A stretch of DNA of 33,311 nt from Ideonella livida (GCF_010499455.1 NZ_JAAGOH010000042.1:1-33311), one strand, 5' to 3'. Counted from the first letter of the stretch, positions 16,997 through 24,418 are shown. The notes: a model not told the origin generated them from the sequence alone. A program made the numbers and translations.

Positions 16997-17035
16997 GGGC
17001 CGCCTCACCCTGAGATCACCCCGAGGAGACCGGCC

Positions 17036-17515
17036 ATGCGCCCGATGAACACCCCTTGCCTGTGGTACGACGGCGCCGCCCTGGAGGCAGCCGAGTTCTA
17101 CGCCCGCACCCTGCCCGACAGCCAGGTGCTGGCCGTGCACCACGCGCCTGGCGCCTACCCCGCTGGCGAGTCGGGCCAGGTGATGATGGTGGAGGTGAAG
17201 ATCGCCGGCCTGCCCTGCCTGGCCTTCAACGGCGGGCCGGGCGTGCCGCACAGCCAGGCCTTCTCGTTTCAGATCGCCACCGACGACCAGGCGCAGACCG
17301 ATCGCCTCTGGCGGGCGATCGTGGAGCATGGCGGTCAGGCCGACGCCTGCGGCTGGTGCCGGGACCGTTGGGGCATCTCCTGGCAGATCACCCCACGTGC
17401 CCTGATGGACGCGGTGACCGACCCCGACCGGGCCGCCGCCCAGCGGGCCTTTGCGGCCATGATGGAGATGGACTGCATCGACATCGCGGCGATTGAGAAG
17501 GCACGCCGCGGCTGA
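17036..17515 (+). CDS. VOC-superfamily (PhnB / 3-dmu-9_3-mt type) protein
   Basis: A 159-residue protein of the glyoxalase/bleomycin-resistance (VOC) fold, subgroup often labelled 3-demethylubiquinone-9 3-methyltransferase-like or PhnB-like. Visible signatures are CLWYDGAALEAAEFYARTLP (8-27), the central PCLAFNGGPG segment (about 61-70) and the near C-terminal WCRDRWGISWQITPRALMD (about 104-122), which is diagnostic for this subgroup. The enzymatic label comes from old annotation transfer, and the true substrate is usually unknown. GAGGAG seven bases before the ATG supports the start; a second ATG three codons later is also possible. It is convergent with the desaturase-like gene. Confidence 0.85.
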   Translation: MRPMNTPCLWYDGAALEAAEFYARTLPDSQVLAVHHAPGAYPAGESGQVMMVEVKIAGLPCLAFNGGPGVPHSQAFSFQIATDDQAQTDRLWRAIVEHGGQADACGWCRDRWGISWQITPRALMDAVTDPDRAAAQRAFAAMMEMDCIDIAAIEKARRG

Positions 17516-17525
17516 GACGAGGCAA

Positions 17526-17545
17526 CCCGCCGGCGGACGGGCGGG
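17526..17545. terminator. GC hairpin between convergent genes
   Basis: CCCGCC (17526-17531) can pair with GGCGGG (17540-17545) across an eight-base loop, just after the stop of the VOC gene. It could terminate transcription but has no T-tract. Confidence 0.25.
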
Positions 17546-17561
17546 CCGGCGCGCGACGCCC

Positions 17562-18290
17562 TCAGCCCTCCACGTTCCGCCCCATCAGCATGTCGCCGAT
17601 GCGAGCCGACCGCTCGGGCGCAAAGCCCAGGTCTTCTTCCCGCTGGCGAGGATTGCACCAGGTGCCAAACAGCAGGTCCCACAGCGGCAGCCCATAGTTT
17701 TGGGCGTGGTGCCCGCGCTTGTGGTGGACGGCGTGCATTTCCGGCCGCTGGACGCCATAGCCCAGCCAGACGGGTGTGCGCAGGTCCGCGTGCAGAAACA
17801 GGTCGAACGCCCCGGTGAGAAACAAGGCCAGTGCCGCCGCGAGCGGCGATGCGCCCAGGACCACGTAGCTGGACATGGCGCCGATCGACACGGCTGCGGC
17901 GGTGTCCAATGGGTGCGCGTAGAAGGCCGTCAGCGACTCCACCCGACGGGCGCTGTGGTGCAGTTGGTGGAACACACGCCACAGCAGGTCAAAGTGGTGC
18001 GTAGCCCGGTGCCACCAGTAGAAGAGAAAACTCGTCAGCAAGAAGCTAAGCAGGCCCACGACCGGCCAGGGCAGATCCACCGCCCAGGGGCACAGTGCCC
18101 TGTGGCGGATGGCACGGTGAAACCACCAGCCCACGAAAAGGGTCATGGCCAGCGTGGACGCGCCAACGCACAACGACAGGATCAGCCAGCGGTGGTCGCA
18201 GGCGTTGCGCGAGGCCGGTGCGATGACCTCGCGGCAGAACAACGCCACCAAAACCAGCAACAGCACCGGGTAGGCCAAGAGTTCCAGCAT
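17562..18290 (-). CDS. Fatty acid hydroxylase / sterol desaturase-family membrane protein
   Basis: A 242-residue integral membrane di-iron enzyme of the fatty acid hydroxylase superfamily. Hydrophobic segments lie at about 3-20, 36-55, 73-92 and 135-165. The histidine boxes are HRATHH (94-99), HQLHH (108-112), a His at 167 and HAVHH (186-190) with HH again at 194-195. This matches the HX3H, HX2HH, HX2HH pattern that binds two irons for O2-dependent hydroxylation or desaturation of lipids. The substrate cannot be told. ATG 18290 is chosen because the histidine-box protein begins there with a hydrophobic helix; upstream sequence in frame is Pro/Arg-rich and runs into the GntR gene. The ribosome site is weak. 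It lies 32 bases after the GntR gene on the same strand and could be the last member of that operon. Confidence 0.82.
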   Translation of the reverse strand: MLELLAYPVLLLVLVALFCREVIAPASRNACDHRWLILSLCVGASTLAMTLFVGWWFHRAIRHRALCPWAVDLPWPVVGLLSFLLTSFLFYWWHRATHHFDLLWRVFHQLHHSARRVESLTAFYAHPLDTAAAVSIGAMSSYVVLGASPLAAALALFLTGAFDLFLHADLRTPVWLGYGVQRPEMHAVHHKRGHHAQNYGLPLWDLLFGTWCNPRQREEDLGFAPERSARIGDMLMGRNVEG

Positions 18291-18322
18291 CCCGGGATGA
18301 TGACAGGATGCGGTCCGCCCGC

Positions 18323-19033
18323 TCACCCCTCGCGGTAGGCCGCGAACAGGTCGCGCAGCGGCAGGCCGGCGGGCGCAGGGCCACCGTCCAGGCTGCGGGC
18401 CAGCTCCTGCAGGTGGCGGCGCATCTCGGCGGCGGCCTTGGCGGGGGTGCCGGAGGCCAGGGCAGCGATCAGTTCGTCGTGCCGGTGGGTGACGCAACCG
18501 GGGTGGCCGCTGCGCTGGTACTGCAGGATGAGCAGCGAGGTCAGGGGCAGCAGCTCGTCGATCCAGCGCACGAACAGCGGGTTGCCGGCCAGCACCGCCA
18601 GCTCCCGGTGGAACTGACCCGACAGGCGCACGGCGCTGGCCTTGTCACTGCGGGCCTGCGCCGCTTGCTCGGCGGCCACCAAGGCGCGCAGGCGTTCGAT
18701 CTGCTCGGCGCTGAGCTGGCCGGCCAGGCGGCGGGCGATGTCGCCCTCGATCACCTGCCGGGCATCAAACACCTGGGCCGCCTGGGCGCGGTCGGGCTGG
18801 GGCACGGTGGCGCCCTTGTTGTGCTCCAGGGCGATCACCTGATCGGCCGCCAGGCGCTGCAGGGCTTGGCGCACCACGGTGCGCGAAACGCCAAAACCTT
18901 CGGCCAGCTCCTGCTCGCGCAGCCGGGTGCCGGGGGCCAAGCGGTGCTCGACGATGGCGCCGTAGATGCCGTCGTATACCCGCTGGGTGGCGGTGTCGGG
19001 TACGGCGGCGGGAGCGGCAGATCGGCGGGGCAT
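18323..19033 (-). CDS. GntR-family regulator with FCD domain
   Basis: A 236-residue transcription factor. Residues about 15-80 are the GntR winged helix, including LAPGTRLREQELAEGFGVSRTVVRQALQRLAADQVIAL (about 32-69). Residues about 85-215 form the all-helical FCD effector domain, with candidate metal or ligand residues His142 (in FHRELAVLAGN), His183/His185 (in HRHDELI) and His207. FCD regulators usually act as repressors released by a small carboxylate or metabolite. The gene lies 46 bases after the second permease, on the same strand, so it is probably co-transcribed with the transporter. Its best candidate targets are the two 20-bp sites at 23476-23495 and 23657-23676, whose TTGTATGCAA core resembles known FCD/FadR-type operators; that assignment is inference. 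Confidence 0.88.
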   Translation of the reverse strand: MPRRSAAPAAVPDTATQRVYDGIYGAIVEHRLAPGTRLREQELAEGFGVSRTVVRQALQRLAADQVIALEHNKGATVPQPDRAQAAQVFDARQVIEGDIARRLAGQLSAEQIERLRALVAAEQAAQARSDKASAVRLSGQFHRELAVLAGNPLFVRWIDELLPLTSLLILQYQRSGHPGCVTHRHDELIAALASGTPAKAAAEMRRHLQELARSLDGGPAPAGLPLRDLFAAYREG

Positions 19034-19079
19034 GGGCGCGGATGGTAGCGGCGGGGCCTGCGGCAGGTGGTGGCCGCGC

Positions 19080-19961
19080 TCAAGCGCCGCGACGGCGGCG
19101 CCACAGGCGCATCAGCCCCAGCGTGAGGCCCATCACGGCAAAGGAGATGGCGGTGGTGACGGTGCCCAGCGCATAAATCACGGGGGTGGTGACGGTGGTG
19201 GTCAGGCCCTGCAGTTCCAGCGGCAGGGTGTTCAAGTCCCCCATGACCTGGGAGCTGCGGGCGATCTCGTCCCAGCTGAGGGTGAAGCCGAACATGCCCA
19301 CGCCCACCAGGCTGGGGGCGATGAGCGGCAGCACCACATGGCGGAAGCCCTGCCAGGGGCTGGCGCCCAGGTCACGCGCGGCCTCTTCATAGGCCGGGTT
19401 GAAGCGGTTGAACACCGCGAACATGATGAGCAGGCCGAAGGGCAACGTCCAGGTGAGCTGGGCGCCCAGGCCGGAGCTGTACATGCCCAGCGTGGTGTTG
19501 AAGCTGTCCAGCGCCTCGGGTGACCAGGCCTCCAGCAGCACCTTCACACCACCGTCGATCAGGCGGAACAACAAGCCCACCCCCAGCGAGACGATGATGC
19601 TGGGCATGATGAGGCTGGCCACCACCACATAAAACAGCGCGCTGCCGCCGGGCAGCTTCTTGCGGTAGGCCAGGCCGGCCAGCAGCGCCAGCCCCACGGT
19701 GAGCACCATGACCACCGCGCCCAGGCCCAGCGAGCGGCGCAGCGCGGCGCCGATGTCCACGGTGCCAATGCCCTCCCACAGCTGCTGGAACCAGTGCAGG
19801 CTCCAGCCGCGCATCGGGAAGGTGAGCCCGCCCTCAGGGCCCTGAAAGCTGAGCACGACGATGGCGAACATCGGCCCATAGAGAAAGAGCACGAAGGCAA
19901 CAAACAACGCGCCGAGCAGCCAGAAGCTCAAGGGACGCGGGTCACGGGCAGTGCGTGGCAT
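19080..19961 (-). CDS. ABC transporter permease, PotC-like
   Basis: A 293-residue inner-membrane permease of the spermidine/putrescine-type (CUT1-like) ABC family. Six hydrophobic segments are visible, starting with SFWLLGALFVAFVLFLYGP. The cytoplasmic coupling loop reads YEEAARDLGASPWQGFRHVVLPLIAPS, the EAA motif that contacts the ATPase. The ATG at 19961 lies two bases after the stop of the preceding permease, so the two are coupled. Transported substrate is not evident; family homology covers polyamines, opines and other amino compounds, and the nearby racemase suggests a hydantoin or related compound. Confidence 0.9.
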   Translation of the reverse strand: MPRTARDPRPLSFWLLGALFVAFVLFLYGPMFAIVVLSFQGPEGGLTFPMRGWSLHWFQQLWEGIGTVDIGAALRRSLGLGAVVMVLTVGLALLAGLAYRKKLPGGSALFYVVVASLIMPSIIVSLGVGLLFRLIDGGVKVLLEAWSPEALDSFNTTLGMYSSGLGAQLTWTLPFGLLIMFAVFNRFNPAYEEAARDLGASPWQGFRHVVLPLIAPSLVGVGMFGFTLSWDEIARSSQVMGDLNTLPLELQGLTTTVTTPVIYALGTVTTAISFAVMGLTLGLMRLWRRRRGA

Positions 19962-19963
19962 GG

Positions 19964-20869
19964 TCAGAGTTCCTTGCGCAAGTTCACCAGGCGCATCAAC
20001 GCCACGATCATCATCAGCACCACCGCCAGCAGGATCACGGCGTTGGCCGCGGCCAGGGGGAACTGCAGGTAGCTGGTCTGCACCTGGATGACTTTGCCGA
20101 TGCTGGCGATCTGCTGGCCGCCCATCACGCCCACGGTGACAAAGTCGCCCATCACCAGGGCCAGCACGAAGATCGAGCCGATGATGATCCCGGTGCGGCT
20201 CAGCGGCAGCACCACGTGCCACATCGTCTGCCAGGGGCTGGCGCCGTTGTCGCGGGCGGCCTCCAGCAGGCTGCGGTCAATGCGCATCATGGCGTTGAAG
20301 ATGGGCACGATCATGAACATGGTGTAGAGGTGCACAAAGGCGAGCACCACCGAGAAATCAGAGAACAGCAGCCACTCCACCGGCTGCTCCACCACGCCCA
20401 GGGCCAACAGGCACTGGTTGACCAAACCGTGGCGGCCCAGCAGCGGCACCCAGGAGATCATGCGGATGACGTTGCTGGTCCAGAAGGGCACGGTGCAGAC
20501 GATGAACAGCAGGGTCTGCAGGCCCTGGCTCTTCACGTGGAAGGCCAGGAACCAGGCGATGGCAAAGCCCAGCACCGCGGTGATGGCCCAGGTGAGCAGG
20601 CCAAACTTGAGGGTGGAGGCGTAGGTGCCCAAGGTCACGCACAGGTCTTGCCCAGGCGTGACCAGGCTGGCCCCGCAGCCCTCAAAAATAGCGCGGTAGC
20701 TGTCCAGGCTGATCGCGGGGATCAGCTCGTACTCGGTGGCCTGCCACAGGCTCACCATGCCCACCAAGGCCAATGGCAGCACGAAGAAGACCGCGAACAC
20801 CGCCGCCAGCGGGGCGGCCTGCAGCCAGGCGGAGACGGCGTGACGGGCGGTGGATGCGGTCCGGTTCAT
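19964..20869 (-). CDS. ABC transporter permease, PotB-like
   Basis: A 301-residue inner-membrane permease, partner of the PotC-like protein that follows. The N-terminus has a typical long first membrane segment (APLAAVFAVFFVLPLALVGMVSL). Others follow around 85-110, 120-140, 170-195, 225-250 and 268-292. The EAA loop reads LEAARDNGASPWQTMWHVVLPLS. A periplasmic loop with two cysteines (residues about 65-77, GCGA...DLCV) is notable. The ATG at 20869 is 43 bases after the stop of the binding-protein gene. Confidence 0.9.
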   Translation of the reverse strand: MNRTASTARHAVSAWLQAAPLAAVFAVFFVLPLALVGMVSLWQATEYELIPAISLDSYRAIFEGCGASLVTPGQDLCVTLGTYASTLKFGLLTWAITAVLGFAIAWFLAFHVKSQGLQTLLFIVCTVPFWTSNVIRMISWVPLLGRHGLVNQCLLALGVVEQPVEWLLFSDFSVVLAFVHLYTMFMIVPIFNAMMRIDRSLLEAARDNGASPWQTMWHVVLPLSRTGIIIGSIFVLALVMGDFVTVGVMGGQQIASIGKVIQVQTSYLQFPLAAANAVILLAVVLMMIVALMRLVNLRKEL

Positions 20870-20912
20870 GCGGGATCAGCTCCGTTGAAGGGAAAGACGT
20901 CAGCGGCCGGCC

Positions 20913-22250
20913 TCAGGCGGCCACGAACTCGTTCCACTTCTGCACCATGTAGGCGTTCTCATCCATGATGGCGTTCCAGCAGGCGATGCCGCCCATGCGG
21001 GCCTCGTAGCTGCCGCCGTCACGCACCTCGCCCTTCTTGGCCAGCAGGTCGCCGTGCGGGCTCTTGATGTCTTGGGCCGCCGGCTTGCCTTCCATCCAGT
21101 AGGCCCACTCGTAGGCCTCCATCTTGGCCTTGGCGGTGTCCAGCACGGCGCTGTAGTAGCCCTGGCGGTTGAGGTAGGCACCGGCCCAACCATCCAGGAA
21201 CCAGTTGATGAACTCGTAGGCGGCGTCGAGCTGACGGCCCTTGAGCGTCTTGGGCACGCCAAAGCCGGCGGCCCAGGCGCGGTAGCCTTCCTTGAGCGGC
21301 TGGAAGGTGCAGGCGATGCCCTTGGTGCGCACGGCCGTGACCGCCGGGCTCCACATCGACTGGATCACCACCTCGCCCGAAGCCATCAGGTTGACCGACT
21401 CGTTGAAGTCCTTCCACAGCGCGCGGAACTGGCCGGCCTTCTTGGCCTCGATCAGCGTCTTGATGGTGAGGTCGATCTCCTTCTTGGTCATGTTGCCCTT
21501 GTCGGGGTACTTGTAGAGGCCCATGGCCTCCACCACCATGGCCGCGTCCATGATGCCGATGGAGGGGATGTTCAGGATGGCCGCCTTGCCCTTGAAATCC
21601 GGGTTCAGCAGCTCGGCCCAGGAGCTGATGGGGCGCTTGATCAGGTCAGGCCGGATGCCCAGGGTGTCGGCGTTGTAGACCGTGGGGATCAGCGTCATGA
21701 ACTGCGTGGGCGCGGCGCTGAAGGTCTTGCTGTCGGGCTTGTCCAGGTACATCACCTTCTTGGGCGCGGTGCCCTGGTCGCCCACCTTCTTGCCGGCCAC
21801 TTCACCCTTGGTGAACAGGCTGGTGATCTTGTCGGCGTTCTTGATGCGCTTGGTGTCGATGCCCAGCAGGTTGCCGGTGGGGATGATCTTCTTGAGCGAG
21901 AAGTACTCGGTGTCGATCAGGTCAAAGCTGTTGGGCGAGGTGACGGCGCGCTTGGTCACGTCGTCGGTGGTGACGGCGATGTACTGGATCTTGATGCCGG
22001 TGTCGGCCTCGAACTTCTCGGCAATGGCCTTGTCCTGGTTCACCGCGGTGCCCAGGTAGCGCAGCACCGGCTTGTCGGCGGCGTGCACAAAGGGAAAGCC
22101 GGTGATGCCGGTGGCCGCCACGCCCGCGCCGGCGGCGGTCTTGAGGAACTGGCGGCGGGCCGGCAGGGCGGTGTCGGCCGCTGCAGGGGCCACGGCGTCG
22201 CTGGCGGGGGTGGTGGCCAGCGGGGCCTGCTTCGGATCGGTCGTGCTCAT
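20913..22250 (-). CDS. ABC transporter substrate-binding protein, PotD-like
   Basis: A 445-residue periplasmic binding protein. Residues 32-37 (RRQFLK) followed by a hydrophobic segment and a likely cut after HAA (56-58) form a twin-arginine signal with an unusually long Ala/Pro-rich N-region of about 30 residues. The mature part has the two-lobe pattern of extracellular solute-binding family 1, with KPVLRYLGTAVNQDKAIAEKFEADTG near the start and a Trp/Tyr-rich C-terminal lobe (INWFLDGWAGAYLNRQGYYS). ATG 22250 is preceded by AGGAG at nine bases spacing, better than an in-frame ATG 11 codons upstream. It lies 99 bases after the ATPase gene. The ligand is unknown. Confidence 0.9.
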   Translation of the reverse strand: MSTTDPKQAPLATTPASDAVAPAAADTALPARRQFLKTAAGAGVAATGITGFPFVHAADKPVLRYLGTAVNQDKAIAEKFEADTGIKIQYIAVTTDDVTKRAVTSPNSFDLIDTEYFSLKKIIPTGNLLGIDTKRIKNADKITSLFTKGEVAGKKVGDQGTAPKKVMYLDKPDSKTFSAAPTQFMTLIPTVYNADTLGIRPDLIKRPISSWAELLNPDFKGKAAILNIPSIGIMDAAMVVEAMGLYKYPDKGNMTKKEIDLTIKTLIEAKKAGQFRALWKDFNESVNLMASGEVVIQSMWSPAVTAVRTKGIACTFQPLKEGYRAWAAGFGVPKTLKGRQLDAAYEFINWFLDGWAGAYLNRQGYYSAVLDTAKAKMEAYEWAYWMEGKPAAQDIKSPHGDLLAKKGEVRDGGSYEARMGGIACWNAIMDENAYMVQKWNEFVAA

Positions 22251-22282
22251 CGTCGAAGACTCCTGTGAAGGTGGCGGGAACA

Positions 22283-22300
22283 AGGCGCGCGCAGGCGCCT
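22283..22300 (-). repeat. Hairpin in the gap between ATPase and binding-protein genes
   Basis: AGGCGC (22283-22288) pairs with GCGCCT (22295-22300) around a six-base loop, in the 99-base intercistronic gap. Such hairpins can raise expression of the downstream binding protein by blocking decay or partly ending transcription. Role inferred. Confidence 0.25.
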
Positions 22301-22349
22301 GGGGGTTGGGAAGGCGGAGGACAAAGGGGAAGGCGGGGCGGGCGACCGC

Positions 22350-23471
22350 TCAGGCGGCCAGGGCGTGGGCATCGCCCGGCGCCCAGCACAGGCGCAGGCT
22401 GTCACCGGGCTGCACCGGGGCCTGGAAGAAGCGCGCATCGGGCAGGCAGACCACCCAGGGGGCCACGCGGTCCTCGCCCTCGGGCGCATCGTCGGCCGCG
22501 GCCGCCGGGCCGGCGCCCGGGCGCTGCACATGCACCTGCACCTGGGCGCCCTGGTACTCGATGGCGCGCACCTGCACGGGCAGGCCACTCCCGTCCGGCG
22601 AACCGGTCGCGTCCAGGGGCTGCAGTTGGCAGCGGTCGCTGCGCACGGCCACCTTGCCGGCAGGGGTGTCAAACACGTTGTGCGCACCAATGAAGCGGGC
22701 CACGAACTCGGTGCGCGGCGCCTCGAACACCTCACGCGCCGGGCCGGCCTGCTCGATGCGGCCATGGTTCATCACCACCACCAGGTCGGCCAGGGCCATG
22801 GCCTCTTCCTGCGAGTGGGTGACGTGGACAAAGGTGATGGGGCCCCCATCGGGCTGCGCCCTGCCCCCCGAGGGGGTGTCGCCTGCCTTCGGGCGGCCGG
22901 GCGGCAGGCTGCCCAGCTCACGGTGCCAGCGCTGCAGCTCGGCCCGCATGCGGATGCGCAGGAACGGGTCCAGTGCCGAGAGCGGTTCGTCCAGCAGCAG
23001 CACCTGCGGCTGGGTCATCAGTGCCCGGGCCAGGGCCACGCGCTGCTGCTGCCCGCCGGAGAGCGCGGCGGGCAGGCGCTGGGCGTAGGGCGTCATGGCC
23101 ACCAGGTCCAGCAGCTGGGCGGCGCGGGCCTCGCGCTCGGCCTTGGCCACGCCCTTCATCTGCGCGCTGAAAGCCACGTTCTGCAGCACGGTGAGGTGCG
23201 GGAACAGCGCGTAGCTCTGGAACATCATGGCCGTGCCGCGCTGGGCGGGCGTGAGGTCGGTGATCTCACGCGGGCCCAGCAGGATGTTGCCGTCGGTGGG
23301 CCGCTCGTGGCCCGCAATCATGCGCAGCGTGGAGGTCTTGCCGCAGCCGGAGGGACCCAGCAGGCAGCAGTAGCTGCCACCGGTGATCTTCAGGTCGATG
23401 CGGTCCACGGCCACAGCGTCGCCGTAGTGCTTGGACAGGGCGATGAGCTCCAGGTCGGTGCGTGCGTTCAT
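22350..23471 (-). CDS. ABC transporter ATPase, PotA-like, with an in-frame repeat insertion
   Basis: A 373-residue nucleotide-binding subunit. It has Walker A GPSGCGKT (39-46), Q-loop Gln85, signature LSGGQQQ (138-143), Walker B LLLDEP (158-163), D-loop SALD (165-168) and H-loop His219 in VHVTHSQEEAMALAD. A C-terminal TOBE-like domain starts near 270. Between RWHRELG (181-187) and PITFVHVTH (211-219), where relatives run straight through as REL-G-ITFVHVTH, there are about 23 extra residues rich in Gly, Pro, Arg and Ser. They are encoded by a GC-rich palindromic repeat (22842-22910). The frame is kept, so the protein may still work, since the insertion falls in a loop just before the H-loop strand. 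The ATG at 23471 lies only four bases from an operator-like site. It is the first gene of the transporter operon. Confidence 0.9.
   Translation of the reverse strand: MNARTDLELIALSKHYGDAVAVDRIDLKITGGSYCCLLGPSGCGKTSTLRMIAGHERPTDGNILLGPREITDLTPAQRGTAMMFQSYALFPHLTVLQNVAFSAQMKGVAKAEREARAAQLLDLVAMTPYAQRLPAALSGGQQQRVALARALMTQPQVLLLDEPLSALDPFLRIRMRAELQRWHRELGSLPPGRPKAGDTPSGGRAQPDGGPITFVHVTHSQEEAMALADLVVVMNHGRIEQAGPAREVFEAPRTEFVARFIGAHNVFDTPAGKVAVRSDRCQLQPLDATGSPDGSGLPVQVRAIEYQGAQVQVHVQRPGAGPAAAADDAPEGEDRVAPWVVCLPDARFFQAPVQPGDSLRLCWAPGDAHALAA
22842..22910. repeat. REP-like GC-rich palindromic repeat inserted inside the ATPase gene
   Basis: The segment adds exactly 69 bases (23 codons, Ser188-Gly210) to the ATPase. 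It holds several nested palindromes: GGGGCCCC at its edge (22839-22846), a CCCCCC-GA-GGGGG stem (22864-22876) and an imperfect hairpin with a TTCG loop (about 22881-22897). From memory, similar C-run/G-run elements with CCCCCCGAGGGGG cores are scattered through Burkholderiales genomes, usually between genes. No second copy was found in this window. Confidence 0.6.
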
Positions 23472-23475
23472 GGCG

Positions 23476-23495
23476 TGTTTTGTATGCAATGCGTG
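23476..23495 (-). promoter_or_regulatory. Operator-like site A at the ATPase start (GntR/FCD type)
   Basis: On the minus strand the site reads CACGCATTGCATACAAAACA. Its core, TTGCATACAA, is an imperfect palindrome like the binding sites of FCD-type GntR regulators. It begins four bases upstream of the ATPase ATG. An almost identical copy (18 of 20 bases) lies at 23657-23676 in the opposite orientation before the racemase gene. The shared sequence and symmetric placement suggest one repressor controlling both directions. Confidence 0.6.
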
Positions 23496-23500
23496 TGCCA
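23484..23500 (-). promoter_or_regulatory. Sigma-54-like promoter motif overlapping operator A
   Basis: The minus strand reads TGGCACACGCATTGCAT, matching the -24/-12 consensus TGGCAC-N5-TTGC with exact GG-N10-GC spacing. Transcription would begin about three bases before the ATPase ATG, leaving almost no leader. That makes a working sigma-54 promoter doubtful, and half of the motif is also operator sequence. Confidence 0.25.
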
Positions 23501-23588
23501 AGTCAGGCCACACACGGGCGGCACCCCGGTCTGCCTCTTGCAAGAGCACCTGGGCCTGCACGTGTGAGTTCCGTGGACCGCCCAGCAG

Positions 23589-23608
23589 GGCGCTTCCCGG
23601 GAAGCGCC
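23589..23608. repeat. 20-bp perfect palindrome in the divergent spacer
   Basis: GGCGCTTCCCGGGAAGCGCC is identical on both strands and lies near the middle of the 221-base divergent region. It could be a protein-binding site or a hairpin in the racemase leader. Confidence 0.45.
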
Positions 23609-23656
23609 ACGGCGCACCAGCACCGGGAATGGCGCACCAAGCTGGCCACCCCAGTG

Positions 23657-23676
23657 CACCGATTGCATACAAAACA
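23657..23676 (+). promoter_or_regulatory. Operator-like site B before the racemase gene (GntR/FCD type)
   Basis: CACCGATTGCATACAAAACA lies 16 bases upstream of the racemase ATG, directly followed by AAGGA, the possible ribosome site. It differs from site A only by a GC/CG swap outside the ATTGCATACAAAACA core. A protein bound here would block the promoter or early transcript of the racemase. Confidence 0.6.
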
Positions 23677-23692
23677 AGGATTCCGACCTGCC

Positions 23693-24418
23693 ATGAACCT
23701 GCTGCTCATCAACCCCAACACCACCCAGGCCATGACCGATGCGCTGGGACAGGCGGCCCGCGCCGTGGCCGCCCCGGGCACGGTGGTCACCGCCGTGCAA
23801 CCCAGCTTTGGCCCGGCCTCGATCGAGGGCTTCTTTGACGAGGCGGTGGCCGCCGCCGGCGTGGCCGAGCAGATGCGCCACGCCCCCGCGCACGACGCGG
23901 TGGTGATCGCCTGCTTTGGCGACCCGGGTCTGGACGCCGCCCGCGAGGCCAGCACCGGCCCGGTGCTGGGCGTGGCCGAGGCCGCCTTCCACGCCGCCAG
24001 CCTGGTGAGCACGGGCTTCTCGGTGGTGACCACCATGACGCGCACCTGCGTGATCGCCGAGCACCTGCTGCACAAATACGGCTTCGAGCGCCGCTGCCGG
24101 GGCGTGCATGGCACCGACATCCCGGTGCTGGCCCTGGAGGATGGCGGCCTGGCCTGCCTGCCGCAGATTGAGGCCGCCGCCCGCGAGGCCCTGGCCCGCG
24201 ACCGCAGCGGCGCCATCGTGTTGGGCTGCGCCGGCATGGCCGGCCTGTGCCACACGCTGCAGGCCCGGCTGGGCGTGCCGGTGATTGACGGCGTATCGGC
24301 CGCCGTCAAACTGGCCGAAGGCCTGGTGGGCCTGGGCCTGGGCAGCAGCAAGCAGGGCGACTACGCGCCCCCGCTGCCCAAGCGCTATGCCGGCTGGGCC
24401 GCTCCGCTGGGTTGGTAA
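23693..24418 (+). CDS. Aspartate/glutamate/hydantoin racemase family protein
   Basis: A 241-residue cofactor-independent racemase of the hydantoin/allantoin type. It opens with LLLINPNTTQAMT, the typical start of this family. The two catalytic cysteines are Cys74 (VVIACFGDPG) and Cys179 (IVLGCAGMAG). These enzymes interconvert D and L forms of 5-substituted hydantoins or allantoin so that a stereospecific hydrolase can act; no hydantoinase or carbamoylase is in the window. The ATG at 23693 is chosen because the family start follows at once. It is divergent from the ABC transporter and shares its operator-like sites, so uptake and racemisation are probably induced together. The real substrate is not shown by the sequence. 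Confidence 0.88.
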   Translation: MNLLLINPNTTQAMTDALGQAARAVAAPGTVVTAVQPSFGPASIEGFFDEAVAAAGVAEQMRHAPAHDAVVIACFGDPGLDAAREASTGPVLGVAEAAFHAASLVSTGFSVVTTMTRTCVIAEHLLHKYGFERRCRGVHGTDIPVLALEDGGLACLPQIEAAAREALARDRSGAIVLGCAGMAGLCHTLQARLGVPVIDGVSAAVKLAEGLVGLGLGSSKQGDYAPPLPKRYAGWAAPLGW

